NCBI RefSeq assembly: GCF_030816725.1
Contig: NZ_JAUSYG010000001.1
Coordinates: 4,030,001 to 4,094,000, forward strand
Length of the DNA: 64,000 nt
Direction of reading: 5' to 3'
Origin: Pseudarthrobacter defluvii
GTDB taxonomy: Bacteria > Actinomycetota > Actinomycetes > Actinomycetales > Micrococcaceae
The translations under genes were made by a program, and so were the position numbers. The first letter of the stretch is position 1, and each line of letters opens with the position of its first letter. The notes beneath the pieces are model-generated. The model ran no database searches. It was given only the letters and a program-made list of their open reading frames with translations, and had not been told where the DNA came from. This document shows positions 41,552 to 50,866 of this stretch, one piece after another.

Positions 41552-43090
41552 TCAGTGCCCTTCGGGCTTCAGCAGGGGGAACAGGATGGTTTCCCGGATA
41601 CCGGCGCCGGTGAAGAGCATCACCAGGCGGTCGATGCCCAGGCCGATGCCGCCCATGGGCGGAGCACCGTATTCAAGGGCGCGCAGGAAGTCCTCGTCAA
41701 GCTGCATGGCCTCGACGTCACCGGCAGCTGCGTGCATGGACTGTTCCGTGAGCCGCTCGCGCTGGATGACGGGGTCGATCAGCTCGGAGAAGGCGGTGCC
41801 GCGCTCCATGCCGCCGATGATCAGGTCCCAGGCCTCGATCAGCCGGCCGTCCTCGCGGTGCGGGCGGGCCAGCGGCTGCGCGGACGGCGGGTAGTCGTAC
41901 ACGAAGGTGGGGTTCAGCAGGGTGGGCTCCACGATTTCGCCAAAAAGCTCCACCACCAGTTTTTCGGCGTCCCACTTGGGATCCACCTTGACGTCGTGCT
42001 TTGCCGCAATCTCCCGAAGCACCTCAACGGAAGTGTCCGGCGTGATCTCCTGCCCAACGGCGTCGGACAGTCCGGGGTAGACGGGCAACCAGGCCCACTC
42101 GCCGTCGAGGTTGATTTCCCCGGCGTCGGTCTGCAGGACGCGGCCGGCACCCACGGCGTCGGCGGCGTCGAGGATGATCTCCTTGATCCGCTGCGCCATG
42201 ATGAACTGGTCCGCCCAGGCCTCGTAGCACTCGAGGGTGGTGAATTCGGGGCTGTGGGTGGAGTCGACGCCTTCGTTGCGGAAAACGCGGCCCATGTCGT
42301 AGACGCGGTCGATCCCGCCCACCACTGCCCGCTTGAGGTACAGCTCGGTGGCGATGCGCAGGGTCATCCTCTGGTCGAAGGCGTTCATGTGGGTCTCGAA
42401 CGGCCGCGCCAGCGCGCCGCCGTGGACCAGCTGCAGGATGGGCGTTTCCACTTCCACGTAGCGGTGCCGGAACAGCGTTTCGCGGATGGACCGGGTAATG
42501 GCGGCGCGGGTGTAGACCATCTCGCGGGCCTCGTCGCGGACCATCAGGTCCACGTAGCGCTGGCGGACGCGGGTTTCCTCGTTCAGGTCGGCGTGCAGCA
42601 CCGGCAGCGGGCGCAGCGCCTTGGACGCCATGGACCAGGAGTCGGCCATGATGGACAGCTCGCCGCGGCGGGAGGAGATGACCTCGCCCTTGATGAACAC
42701 GTGGTCGCCCAGGTCAACCAGGGCCTTCCAGTCGGCGAGCGCTTCCTCGCCGATGTTGGCCAGGCTCAGCATCGCCTGCAGACGCGTTCCCTTGCCGTCT
42801 GTTCCGCCTTCCTGCAGCGTTGCGAAGCACAGCTTGCCGGTGTTGCGGACGAAGACCACACGGCCCGTGACGCCCACGACGTCGCCGGTGGTGTCGTCCG
42901 CTTCAAGGTGGGCGTACTTTTCCCGGATCTCGGCAAGCGAGTGCGTGCGCTCCACACCCACGGGGTACGCCTCCGTGCCGCGCTCAAGGAGTTTGGCGCG
43001 CTTTTCCATGCGGATCCGCATTTGCTCACTGGCATCGACGGGCTCTGGGGCATTCTTGGGCGCGGGGGTGTTTTGGGAAGTCACAATCAT
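41552..43090 (-). CDS. lysS: Lysyl-tRNA synthetase, class II
   Basis: Charges tRNA-Lys. About 512 residues with an N-terminal OB-fold (VVGVTGRVVFVRNTGKLCFA) and the class II core: motif 1 near ETPILQLVHGGALARPF, motif 2 (RVFRNEGVDSTHSPEFTTLE) and motif 3 (GGIGLGIDRLVMLF). Close to the actinobacterial LysS group. ATG at 43090 or the GTG two codons later is the likely start; the longer open frame overlaps the divergent hydrolase gene. First gene of the lysS-small protein unit. Confidence 0.96.
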   Translation of the reverse strand: MIVTSQNTPAPKNAPEPVDASEQMRIRMEKRAKLLERGTEAYPVGVERTHSLAEIREKYAHLEADDTTGDVVGVTGRVVFVRNTGKLCFATLQEGGTDGKGTRLQAMLSLANIGEEALADWKALVDLGDHVFIKGEVISSRRGELSIMADSWSMASKALRPLPVLHADLNEETRVRQRYVDLMVRDEAREMVYTRAAITRSIRETLFRHRYVEVETPILQLVHGGALARPFETHMNAFDQRMTLRIATELYLKRAVVGGIDRVYDMGRVFRNEGVDSTHSPEFTTLECYEAWADQFIMAQRIKEIILDAADAVGAGRVLQTDAGEINLDGEWAWLPVYPGLSDAVGQEITPDTSVEVLREIAAKHDVKVDPKWDAEKLVVELFGEIVEPTLLNPTFVYDYPPSAQPLARPHREDGRLIEAWDLIIGGMERGTAFSELIDPVIQRERLTEQSMHAAAGDVEAMQLDEDFLRALEYGAPPMGGIGLGIDRLVMLFTGAGIRETILFPLLKPEGH

Positions 43091-43158
43091 CAAGTTTACC
43101 GGGCGTTGCCAGGCCGGGCTCCCAGTTGCTGCGCAGGCTTGCTGCCTAGGATGGGCTG

Positions 43159-44073
43159 GTGAAAGAACGGGTACTTCCAACGCACGACGGCGGGAGGCTG
43201 GCTTTGTACAGCTACGGCGCCGAGGATGCGCCGGGCGAAAAGCGGGTGCTGTTGATCGGGGGCGCGTTCCTCACGGCCCTGATCTACCGCCCGTTCTCAG
43301 TTGCACTGGCCAAGGGCCTGGGCGACGGGTGGGCGGTGGACGTCTACGACCGCCGGGGCCGCGGCAACTCGTCCGAGCAGCCGGCAGATTACAGTATGGC
43401 CACCGAGATCGAGGATGTCCGCACGGTCCTCACCGCCACCGGCGCCCGGAACATCCTGGGCCACAGCCTGGGCGGATCGGTGGCCCTGAACGCCGTCCAG
43501 GAATTCACGGGGACCCCGTTCGTCCCGGACAGGCTGGCCGTGTATGACGCTGCGGTGAATATCGACGGCAGCATTGACACCAGATGGCTGGACGGGTTTG
43601 AGGATGCGGTCAACAACGGCAAGGTGGGCCACGCGCTGGCGCATATGAAGAAGGCCACCAGCCCGGGCTCGGCTATGGCCAGGATCCCGGAACCTGTCCT
43701 CGCGGGCCTGATGGCGGTCCTCTTCCGGACCAAGGTGAACAAAATCTTCCGGCAGGTGATGCCCAGCGGCGTGGGCGAACTGCGCGCCGCCTACGACGAA
43801 AAGGACCATGCCCGGGATTTCAGCGTGCTCCCTACCGGCACTCTCTTCATGGCAGGGGGCAAGAGCCCCAGCTATTACAGAGTGACGGCGGAGCGGCTCC
43901 ACGCCGCGGTGCCGGGGAGCACCTACCAACTGTCCCCCAAGTGCTTCCACGGGTCCGTCCCGGCAGCGGTGAAGGATCTCGTGGACGCCATCGGGGCGTA
44001 CTTCAAGGATGACCGCCCGGACGGGGACTCCCGTACGGACGCCGCCGGCGCTGTCCCCGTTCCCCGCGGCTGA
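43159..44073 (+). CDS. Alpha/beta hydrolase, first of a tandem pair
   Basis: A 304-residue alpha/beta hydrolase. The nucleophile elbow is ILGHSLGGSVALNA, with VYDRRGRGNSSEQPADY before it. The later active-site region (LPTGTLFMAGGKSPSYYRV, then LSPKCFHGSVP) should supply the acid and histidine. It is clearly paralogous to the next gene, sharing the RRGRG-S-S-QP-DY, GHS-GG-VAL and RLAVYD-AV segments in order. Substrate unknown. GTG start at 43159, divergent from lysS by 68 bases. Confidence 0.82.
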   Translation: MKERVLPTHDGGRLALYSYGAEDAPGEKRVLLIGGAFLTALIYRPFSVALAKGLGDGWAVDVYDRRGRGNSSEQPADYSMATEIEDVRTVLTATGARNILGHSLGGSVALNAVQEFTGTPFVPDRLAVYDAAVNIDGSIDTRWLDGFEDAVNNGKVGHALAHMKKATSPGSAMARIPEPVLAGLMAVLFRTKVNKIFRQVMPSGVGELRAAYDEKDHARDFSVLPTGTLFMAGGKSPSYYRVTAERLHAAVPGSTYQLSPKCFHGSVPAAVKDLVDAIGAYFKDDRPDGDSRTDAAGAVPVPRG

Positions 44074-44133
44074 ACGTGCCGCTGAGACGCATCCGTTATG
44101 CCCCCGCCCAGCTTGCTCGGCTAGGCTCGGAAC

Positions 44134-44970
44134 ATGACGCGAGAGAACATCAGGACCCCCGACGGCGGCACTGTGGAACTCTTTTCCACCGGAGTGGACC
44201 TGGCTTCGGCAGGTTCGGGTGTGGTGGTGGTGCCGCCCTCCATGGTGACGGCCGCGGACTACACCAGGTTCGCGCAGAAACTGAGCGCGTCCCTGGGGCG
44301 GCCGGTGCATACTTTCAACCGGCGCGGCCGCGGTTCGTCGTCGCCACAACCTGAGGACTACACGCTGGACGTGGACATTCGGGACCTCGCTGCCGTGATG
44401 AAGCACACCGCCAGCACGGACGTCTTTGGCCACAGCTTCGGCGGCGCCGTGGCCCTGCACGCCGCGCGGACCCTCCCGGTGGAACGGCTCGCCGTCTACG
44501 ATCCCGCGGTGTCCGTGAACGGCAGCGTCAGCGCCGACTGGATTGGGGAGTACGAGCGCGCCATCGCCGCCGGAGACGATGACCGCGCCCTCGCCGTGAT
44601 CCAGCGGGGGCTGGAAGCCGGCGGCGCATTCTCCTCACGGATGCCGCTGTCCATGCTCACCCTGGCCAACAAGCTGACCGCGGGCACCACTGAAGGCAAG
44701 CAGCAGCGCGAACTGATGCGCACGGGCGTCCGCGAGATCAAGGCCATCATCGCCGCGGACATGCCCGCCGAGCCGTTCCTCGATTTGCCCCTGGAGACGC
44801 TGATTGTGGTGGGCGAAAAGAGCCCGGCCTACTTCGGCATTGCCTGCGGCCAGATCCACGACGTGCTCTCCGGCTCCAGCTACACCATCCTGCCCGGTTT
44901 TGGTCACGACGGCGCCATCAAGGCACCGGAAAAGCTGATCAAGGAACTGAGCGACTTCTACGCCGGCTGA
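44134..44970 (+). CDS. Alpha/beta hydrolase, second of a tandem pair
   Basis: A 278-residue paralogue of the preceding gene, 60 bases downstream. Key segments: HTFNRRGRGSSSPQPEDYTL, the nucleophile elbow VFGHSFGGAVALHAA, RLAVYDPAVSVNGSVSADW, and PLETLIVVGEKSPAYFGIAC followed by LPGFGHDGAIKAPE with the likely catalytic histidine. The pair arose by duplication. It ends 11 bases before the convergent MFS gene. Substrate unknown. Confidence 0.82.
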   Translation: MTRENIRTPDGGTVELFSTGVDLASAGSGVVVVPPSMVTAADYTRFAQKLSASLGRPVHTFNRRGRGSSSPQPEDYTLDVDIRDLAAVMKHTASTDVFGHSFGGAVALHAARTLPVERLAVYDPAVSVNGSVSADWIGEYERAIAAGDDDRALAVIQRGLEAGGAFSSRMPLSMLTLANKLTAGTTEGKQQRELMRTGVREIKAIIAADMPAEPFLDLPLETLIVVGEKSPAYFGIACGQIHDVLSGSSYTILPGFGHDGAIKAPEKLIKELSDFYAG

Positions 44971-44981
44971 CCCAACTGGCT

Positions 44982-46496
44982 TCAGTGGGCAGGACCGTGG
45001 CCCGGGCCGGCACCTTCGGTCTTGCGCATCATGGCAGAGAGCACGACGGCGGCAAGGGAGATGGCGGTTGCCGTCATGAAGGCGGCGCTCATCCCTGCGA
45101 CGAGCCCGGAGGCGGCACTCACCACGGCGAAGATGGACACCAGCAGTGCTGTACCCGCAGCGCCGGCCACCTGCTGCGTGGTGCTCATGATCGCCGAGCC
45201 GTGCGAGTACAGGTGCGGCGGCAGCGGGTTCAGGCCGGTGGTGAAGGCGGGGGTGAACAGCAGCGCGAGGCCGAAACTCAGCCCGACATGCAGGGTGACG
45301 ATCCACCAAACCGGCGTGCCGGCGTCGAGCATGGAGAACTGCCAAAGGGCCGCCACCATGAGGATGGACCCGGTGACCGTGAGCGGAAGCGGGCCCACCT
45401 TGTCGAATGCACGGCCAATGACTGGACCCAGCAGGCCCATGGCCAGGCCGCCGGGAAGCAGCGCCAGGCCGGTTTCCAGCGAGCCGAGGCCGCGGACCTC
45501 CTGGAGGTACAGCGGCAGCAGGATGACCCCGCCGAACAGGGCCATCATGGCCACCACCATCAGCAGGACCGAGACGGTGAACATGCGGAAGTGGAACGCC
45601 CGCAGGTCCAGCAGGGGCGCAGCGGCCTTCTGCAACCGCACCTGGCGGAGCACGAAAACCGTGAGTGCAGCCACACCGATCACCAGCGCCGCAATGGCGC
45701 CGGCGCTCGGACCGGCCTGGCCGCCGTGGCCGCCGCCGATCTGGCTAAGCCCGTAAACCAGGCCGCCAAAGGCGGGAACGGTGAGGACTACGGACAGGAA
45801 ATCGAGCTTTCCCTTCTCCACCTCGCCCACGTTGGTGAGGTACTTCGCACCGATGGCCAGCGCGGCGAGGGCCACAGGCAGGACGAAAACGAACATGAAG
45901 CGCCAGGTGAAGTGCTCCAGGATCAGGCCGGAAACGGTAGGGCCCATGGCGGGCGCAACCGAGATGGCGATGCTCACGTTCCCCATAACGGCGCCGCGCT
46001 TGGCCAACGGGACCAGGGTGAGGATGGTGGTCATCAGCAGCGGCAGCATGATGGCGGTGCCGCCGGCCTGGACGATGCGGGCCAGCAGCAGGACCTCGAA
46101 GCCGGGGGAAACTGCGGCGAGCGCCGTCCCGCCGGCGAACAGTCCCATGGCGAGCATGAAGACGGCGCGCGTTGAGAGGCGCTGGAGGATGAAGCCGGTG
46201 GTGGGGATGACCACGGCCATGGTGAGCATGAATCCGGTGGACAGCCACTGGACGGTGGGTGCGTCAACGCGGAGATCGACCATCAGCCGCTGCAGCGCGA
46301 CGTTCATGATGGTCTCGTTGAGGATCACCACAAACGTCGCCACCAGCAGCGTGCTGATGATGGTCACGGATTCCCGGGACATCTTTTCCGGTGCAGCGGC
46401 CTGGGTTCCTTGGCGGACTCCACCGCGGATTTCGTCGCGGGTTCCTTCGCCTTGGACGGACTGGCCGCCGGCGTTCGGAGAGACTTCGGTAGACAT
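44982..46496 (-). CDS. MFS drug exporter, DHA2 family
   Basis: About 504 residues with roughly 14 hydrophobic segments. Family motifs include the DHA2 segment IMNVALQRLMVDLRVDAPTV-W, LSTGFMLTMAVVIPTTGFIL, and LARIVQAGGTAIMLPLLMTT. Such pumps export drugs or metabolites using protons. The ATG at 46496 (MSTEVSPNAGGQSVQGEG) has GAGGGAAC upstream. A palindrome at 46564-46592, about 70 bases before the start, could be a repressor site. No regulator is encoded next to it. Confidence 0.88.
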   Translation of the reverse strand: MSTEVSPNAGGQSVQGEGTRDEIRGGVRQGTQAAAPEKMSRESVTIISTLLVATFVVILNETIMNVALQRLMVDLRVDAPTVQWLSTGFMLTMAVVIPTTGFILQRLSTRAVFMLAMGLFAGGTALAAVSPGFEVLLLARIVQAGGTAIMLPLLMTTILTLVPLAKRGAVMGNVSIAISVAPAMGPTVSGLILEHFTWRFMFVFVLPVALAALAIGAKYLTNVGEVEKGKLDFLSVVLTVPAFGGLVYGLSQIGGGHGGQAGPSAGAIAALVIGVAALTVFVLRQVRLQKAAAPLLDLRAFHFRMFTVSVLLMVVAMMALFGGVILLPLYLQEVRGLGSLETGLALLPGGLAMGLLGPVIGRAFDKVGPLPLTVTGSILMVAALWQFSMLDAGTPVWWIVTLHVGLSFGLALLFTPAFTTGLNPLPPHLYSHGSAIMSTTQQVAGAAGTALLVSIFAVVSAASGLVAGMSAAFMTATAISLAAVVLSAMMRKTEGAGPGHGPAH

Positions 46497-46563
46497 GGGT
46501 GTTCCCTCAGGGGTGTTTTTGAAAGTGATGCGCGGTCGGCGCCGCTGCAGATTGCAACACTCT

Positions 46564-46592
46564 ACCCGCTGGAGTAATTCCTCCATACGGGT
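46564..46592. promoter_or_regulatory. Palindromic operator candidate upstream of the MFS gene
   Basis: ACCCG and CGGGT at the ends, with TGGAG and CTCCA within, spaced symmetrically around TAATTC. It lies about 70 bases upstream of the exporter start, where TetR or MarR-type repressors of efflux pumps commonly bind. The regulator is not identifiable here. Confidence 0.4.
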
Positions 46593-46619
46593 TTAAAAAC
46601 CCTGAGGGAACTTTAGGGG

Positions 46620-47186
46620 TCAGGCGGTCTGGCCTGCGTGCTGGCCTTCGGAGATCTCCTCCACCAGCTTGTTGTTGAAGGCCGGGAGGTCATCCGGGTT
46701 ACGGCTGGTCACCAGGCCCTGGTCCACCACCACCTCCTGGTCCGTCCAGTTGGCGCCCGCGTTCTTCAGGTCCGTTTCCAGGGTGAAATAGGACGTGACG
46801 TTGCGGCCCCTGATGACGCCGGCCTCGATCAGCAGCCACGGACCGTGGCAGATCGATGCCACGGGCTTGTGCTGTTCGAAGAAGCTGCGGGTGAAGCTCT
46901 GCGCGTCCTTGTCGACGCGCAGGTGGTCTGCGTTGACGACGCCGCCGGGGAGTACCAGGGCGTCGAAGTCGGAGGCGCTTGCTTCGGCGACCGTAAGGTC
47001 GACGTCGAAGGTGTCACCCTTCTCCGTGCCGTTGTAGCCCTGCAGCTTGCCGCCCTTGGGAGCGACCAGGGTGGGTTCTCCGCCGGCGTCCTTCACGGCC
47101 TGCCAGGGGCTGGTGAGCTCTACCTGCTCCACGCCGTCAGTCAGCAGGAATGCTACCTTCTTGCCTGCGATGCTGTGCTCTGACAT
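46620..47186 (-). CDS. DJ-1/PfpI family protein (general stress protein 18-like)
   Basis: A 188-residue protein of the type 1 glutamine amidotransferase-like fold. The reactive cysteine is in VASICHGPWLLIEAG, with the glutamate in FLLTDGVEQVELTSPW and GYNGTEKGDTFDVDL typical of the PfpI/YhbO group, reported as glyoxalase or protein deglycase. The ATG at 47186 (MSEHSIAGKKVAF) follows AGGAGGA. It may share the MFS operon, since only a weak hairpin lies between them. Confidence 0.88.
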   Translation of the reverse strand: MSEHSIAGKKVAFLLTDGVEQVELTSPWQAVKDAGGEPTLVAPKGGKLQGYNGTEKGDTFDVDLTVAEASASDFDALVLPGGVVNADHLRVDKDAQSFTRSFFEQHKPVASICHGPWLLIEAGVIRGRNVTSYFTLETDLKNAGANWTDQEVVVDQGLVTSRNPDDLPAFNNKLVEEISEGQHAGQTA

Positions 47187-47343
47187 TGTTCCTCCTCGCC
47201 TGAGGCGGTCCGCGGCCTTCACGCGCGCGGCAACCGCCCGAGAGTTGATTGCCTGACATGTTCCAGCCTAGGAAAGCTGAAAGTAATAAGCAAGCTGACT
47301 ATTGGCCGTTCGCCCCATCGAACACAGGCACCGAAGACCGGAG

Positions 47344-48267
47344 TCAGGAACTCAGCGGAACATTGTCTATCAGCCGCACCGGGCCCACCTTGGCCGCGAT
47401 GAGCGCCAGCGCCTCCCCGCGGAAGGGAGTTTCCCGGCAGTTCTCCGCGAGCGGCTCGAGGGTGTCCGGATCCACCACGTCGAAGTAGTCCAGCTGCACC
47501 AGGGGCTGGGACTCAACCATCGCCAGTGCCGTATCAAGGTCCAGCGGCTCGTGGGCGTTTGCCCGCTCCTCGAGCAGCCGCAGTGCCCTGGACAGGACCA
47601 GCGCGGCGTCCCGCTCGTCGTCGGACAGGAACCGGTTCCGGCTGGACAACGCAAGGCCGTCGTCGGCCCGGACCGTTGGCACGCCCACGATCTCCACCGG
47701 GAAGTTGAGGTCGTGCGCCATCCGCCGGACCAGAGCCAGCTGCTGCGCGTCTTTCTGCCCAAAGTAGGCGCGGTACGCCGGCAGGCTTCCGCCGGCAGAA
47801 CCAGCGGACCCGGCCCGAAGACCAGCCGCCGGCATCCCGTAGTGCAGCAGCTTGGCAACAACAGTCAGGGCGCCGTCGAAGTGTCCGGGCCGGGAGGCGC
47901 CCTCCCACTTCTCCCCCAGGCGTCCTGAGGTGATCCGCACCAGGGGCTCCCCGCCGGGGTAGACCTCCTCCGCGGAGGGCGCGAAGGCCAGGTCCACGCC
48001 CTGTGCCTCCAACAACTCAAGGTCCGCGTCAAGAGTCCGGGGGTAGCGGTCCAGGTCCACGGCGTCGCCGAACTGCAGTGGGTTGACGAAGATGCTGGCC
48101 ACCACTACATCGTTGTCCTCGACGGCGGTGCGGGCCAGCGCCGCATGCCCTTCGTGGAGTGCGCCCATGGTGGGCACCAACCCCTGTGACCTGCCCTGCG
48201 TGGCGTTGAGGAGCCGGGCACTTTCGGCGTGCAGGCCGGCCACGGTGGTCACGAGTTGCATGGACAT
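47344..48267 (-). CDS. panC: Pantothenate synthetase PanC
   Basis: Joins pantoate and beta-alanine using ATP. The 307 residues carry the HIGH-like motif ([14 protein letters not shown]), FVNPLQFG, the substrate stretch [17 protein letters not shown] and the KMSKS-like [11 protein letters not shown]. An extra Gly/Ala/Ser-rich insertion ([20 protein letters not shown]) precedes AYFGQKD, absent from the typical protein at this point. It follows the DUF2520 gene directly, the common actinobacterial order; panB and panD are not in the window. Confidence 0.95.
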   Translation of the reverse strand: MSMQLVTTVAGLHAESARLLNATQGRSQGLVPTMGALHEGHAALARTAVEDNDVVVASIFVNPLQFGDAVDLDRYPRTLDADLELLEAQGVDLAFAPSAEEVYPGGEPLVRITSGRLGEKWEGASRPGHFDGALTVVAKLLHYGMPAAGLRAGSAGSAGGSLPAYRAYFGQKDAQQLALVRRMAHDLNFPVEIVGVPTVRADDGLALSSRNRFLSDDERDAALVLSRALRLLEERANAHEPLDLDTALAMVESQPLVQLDYFDVVDPDTLEPLAENCRETPFRGEALALIAAKVGPVRLIDNVPLSS

Positions 48268-49161
48268 TCAGTCCTCCTTCGGATCGAGGGCCTGGTGCAG
48301 CCCCTTCAGCTGGTCAGGTTTCAGCAGGCCGCGCGCTTCGGCGCGCAGGGCTGTGGCGCGTGCCATCGCAAGGTAGGCCTCCAGCACGTCGCCGTGCCCG
48401 CCGGCGTCGAACTCCCGCAGCGCCTCGGCATGCGCACGGACCGTTCCCACGTCCCCGCGGGCCACCGGGCCTGTCAGCGCAGACTCGCCCGAGGCCAAGG
48501 CGTTCTCCAAAGTGGCCCTCAGCAGCGGCCCCAGCATGCGCTCGGGTGATTCCACACCCACCTCACGCAGCAGCTGCGACGCCTGCGCCACCAGGGTGAC
48601 GAGGTGGTTGGACCCGTGGGCCAGGGCAGCGTGATAGAGCGTCCTGTCCGCCTCGGCGATGGCCACGGGCTCGGCCCCCATCTCCACTACCAGCGCCTGG
48701 GCGATGGGCAGCATGGGTGCATCGGCCGTCACGCCGAAAGTGCAGTCCAGCAGCCGGGTGAGGTCCAGGCTCATGCCGGTAAAGGTCATGGCCGGGTGCA
48801 GCGCCAGGGGAACAGCGCCGGCGGCCCGCACCGGGTGCAGCACCCCGACTCCGAACCGGCCGGACGTGTGCGCCACCAACTGGCCCGGCTGCCAGGCTCC
48901 GAGCTTCGCCAGTCCTTCCACCAAATCCGGTAGAGCGTCGTCCGGCACCGCCAGCAGCACCAGCTCCGCGCGTTCAACGATGTCCTGCACTTCCAGGATG
49001 GGCACCCCGGGCAGCAGGGCGTCGGCCCGTTCCCGGCTGGCATCGGAGACCGCCGACACCCCGACGACGGCGTGCTCTGCCGCGCGCAGGGCGGCGCCAA
49101 GCACCGCCCCCACTTTGCCGGCGCCGATGATTCCGACACCGAGGCGTCCGGGCTTAGCCAT
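48268..49161 (-). CDS. Rossmann-like and DUF2520 domain oxidoreductase-like protein
   Basis: A 297-residue protein. The N-terminal Rossmann fold has GVGIIGAGKVGAVLGAAL; the C-terminal DUF2520 helical domain includes HPAMTFTG, TLYHAALAHGSNHLVTL and ALTGPVARGDVGTVRAH. It resembles ketopantoate or prephenate reductase-like proteins and sits immediately upstream of panC in many Actinobacteria, so a role near pantothenate synthesis is suspected but unproven. The ATG at 49161 overlaps the preceding gene by eight bases. Confidence 0.88.
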   Translation of the reverse strand: MAKPGRLGVGIIGAGKVGAVLGAALRAAEHAVVGVSAVSDASRERADALLPGVPILEVQDIVERAELVLLAVPDDALPDLVEGLAKLGAWQPGQLVAHTSGRFGVGVLHPVRAAGAVPLALHPAMTFTGMSLDLTRLLDCTFGVTADAPMLPIAQALVVEMGAEPVAIAEADRTLYHAALAHGSNHLVTLVAQASQLLREVGVESPERMLGPLLRATLENALASGESALTGPVARGDVGTVRAHAEALREFDAGGHGDVLEAYLAMARATALRAEARGLLKPDQLKGLHQALDPKED

Positions 49162-50866
49162 GCTGCTGGCCTTCCTGTTGGTAAGGGGTTCGGGCTTCCC
49201 TGGGCGCCGCGTCGGGCACTGGAGTGCCAGGCAAGGCAGTTCCGGGCAAGAGGGTTTCAGCCTGCGGTACAGCAGGCACGGGTGCACCGGGTAACGCCGT
49301 GGGTGCCCCTGCCGGAACAACCTGCCGCAACCATTGTTCGGTGGTTTGCCGCTTCCGGGCCAACCGGGCGCGTTCCGCCTGCTCGTCGAAGAGTTGCCGG
49401 GCCTCGTCCAGCCCCGCCTGGGTCAGCCGCGGGGCGACCGGCCCGGCGGTGGTGTGCAGCACCAGGTCCGCCACCCGGAACCGGCGCGCTACCGGCCCCT
49501 GGTGAAGCGCCATCGACTGCGTCCGCTGGTGCGGAACGACAACAAGCTCCCGCCACCAGCGCCCGGAGCGGATCAACAGGGCCGTGTCCGTGGCGGCAAA
49601 ACCGTTCCGCCGCCACGCCAGGGGCGCCAGCAACCGTGCGCGCCTCGGTGTGGTGACAAAGCCGCCGTCGGAATCCCTGCCCCCAAGCCCGGCAGCAAAC
49701 ACCGCCTCCGGTTGGTGGGTTCCGGGGTCCGGCAGGACCAGCGAGAGCATGGCCAGGACGTCGGCGAACTTGCCCACCGGCAGGAGGATGGTCCTGGTGT
49801 TGCCTTCGGCCGCGTTGCCTGATGTCCCGTAGCCCGCCACGTTCACCTGCATCCGGTACCAGCCGAAAGGACGCCAGAGCGGCGGCTGGGCGATCTTCAC
49901 TGCCTGGATCCGTCCCGGCGGCAGTGTCTGCGCTTGGGTGTCCAGCAGCCCGTACCGCAGCCGGATGCCGTCGGGGGAGATGGCTGCGGTGAAGTTGTAC
50001 CCCTTGTTGAAGAAGTTCCAGTAGCTGGCCGCGAGGCCCAGCGCGGCGGGCACCAGGTAGAAGTAGAAGGCCCGGTTGTCCGTCACCGCTGACAGGACCA
50101 CCGAAGCGGCGCCGGCCACCACGATGAAGAAGCTCTGCTCGCTCAGCAGCAGCGATCCGATAAGGCGCGACGGCGGCAGGGCAAGCACCACAATCTCCGG
50201 CGCCTCAGGTGCGGGCTGGGTGAGCTGCTCCGGACCGGCCGCGCCTCCGGGGCCAGCTTCCCCTGGGGCACCCGCACCGGCACCGGAGAGGTAATCAGTA
50301 CCGGCACCGGCGCTGGCCCCGGAAGCACGCGCCAGGATGGTGGCCCGCAGCTGGCGGGCGTCGGCTATCTTCAGGTAGGCCAACCGCACCGCCGATTCCC
50401 CGGCGTCCGCCACCTCGAACTTGAGTTCGGCAAGGCCGAAGATGCGGGCCAGCAGCGGCTGCACAATGTCGATTGCCTGCACCCGGTCCAGCCGCGCCTG
50501 CCGGTGCTGGCGGAAAAGGAGCCCGCTGTTGACCCGGACGTAGCCGCCCGACACCTGGTATTTGGTGAAGTACCAAGTCAGGACGAATCCCAGCACCGCC
50601 ACAGCCAGCACCAGCGCGCCGCCGCCCAGGAGCCACGGGGCACGCCTGGCGAACCCCTCCTCGAAAACGGGTTGGCCCTGCAGGGACCGCTCAAAAAGGT
50701 CCCTGCCAAAAAAGAACGTGATGGCGGCCAGCGCAACCCAGCCGCGGACGAAAGGCGAGGCGGGATGCACACGCCGCCATTCGCCGTCGGGCATCCTGTT
50801 GCTTTCTGCGCCGGCTGCGGCAGGAGGGAGCACGGGCTGCCCGGGGAACTGGCCGTCAGCGGTCAC
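49154..50866 (-). CDS. Membrane protein with bPH2 (DUF304) domains, larger of a pair
   Basis: A 570-residue protein related to Bacillus YdbT. It has several transmembrane helices, repeated bacterial PH domains (YQVSGGYVRVNSGLLFRQHR, LDRVQAIDIVQPLLARIFGL, ISPDGIRLRYGLLDTQAQT) and a long Pro/Ala-rich C-terminus. The neighbouring, smaller gene encodes its YdbS-like partner, overlapping by four bases. YdbS/YdbT protect against some bacteriocins in Bacillus; in Actinobacteria the role is unknown. Confidence 0.83.
   Translation of the reverse strand: MTADGQFPGQPVLPPAAAGAESNRMPDGEWRRVHPASPFVRGWVALAAITFFFGRDLFERSLQGQPVFEEGFARRAPWLLGGGALVLAVAVLGFVLTWYFTKYQVSGGYVRVNSGLLFRQHRQARLDRVQAIDIVQPLLARIFGLAELKFEVADAGESAVRLAYLKIADARQLRATILARASGASAGAGTDYLSGAGAGAPGEAGPGGAAGPEQLTQPAPEAPEIVVLALPPSRLIGSLLLSEQSFFIVVAGAASVVLSAVTDNRAFYFYLVPAALGLAASYWNFFNKGYNFTAAISPDGIRLRYGLLDTQAQTLPPGRIQAVKIAQPPLWRPFGWYRMQVNVAGYGTSGNAAEGNTRTILLPVGKFADVLAMLSLVLPDPGTHQPEAVFAAGLGGRDSDGGFVTTPRRARLLAPLAWRRNGFAATDTALLIRSGRWWRELVVVPHQRTQSMALHQGPVARRFRVADLVLHTTAGPVAPRLTQAGLDEARQLFDEQAERARLARKRQTTEQWLRQVVPAGAPTALPGAPVPAVPQAETLLPGTALPGTPVPDAAPREARTPYQQEGQQHG

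Noticed and set aside
46580..46619. Strong terminator after the DJ-1/PfpI gene
   Set aside because: A short CCCT/AGGG pairing with five T exists on the minus strand but is too weak to call; the gene may be cotranscribed with the MFS gene.
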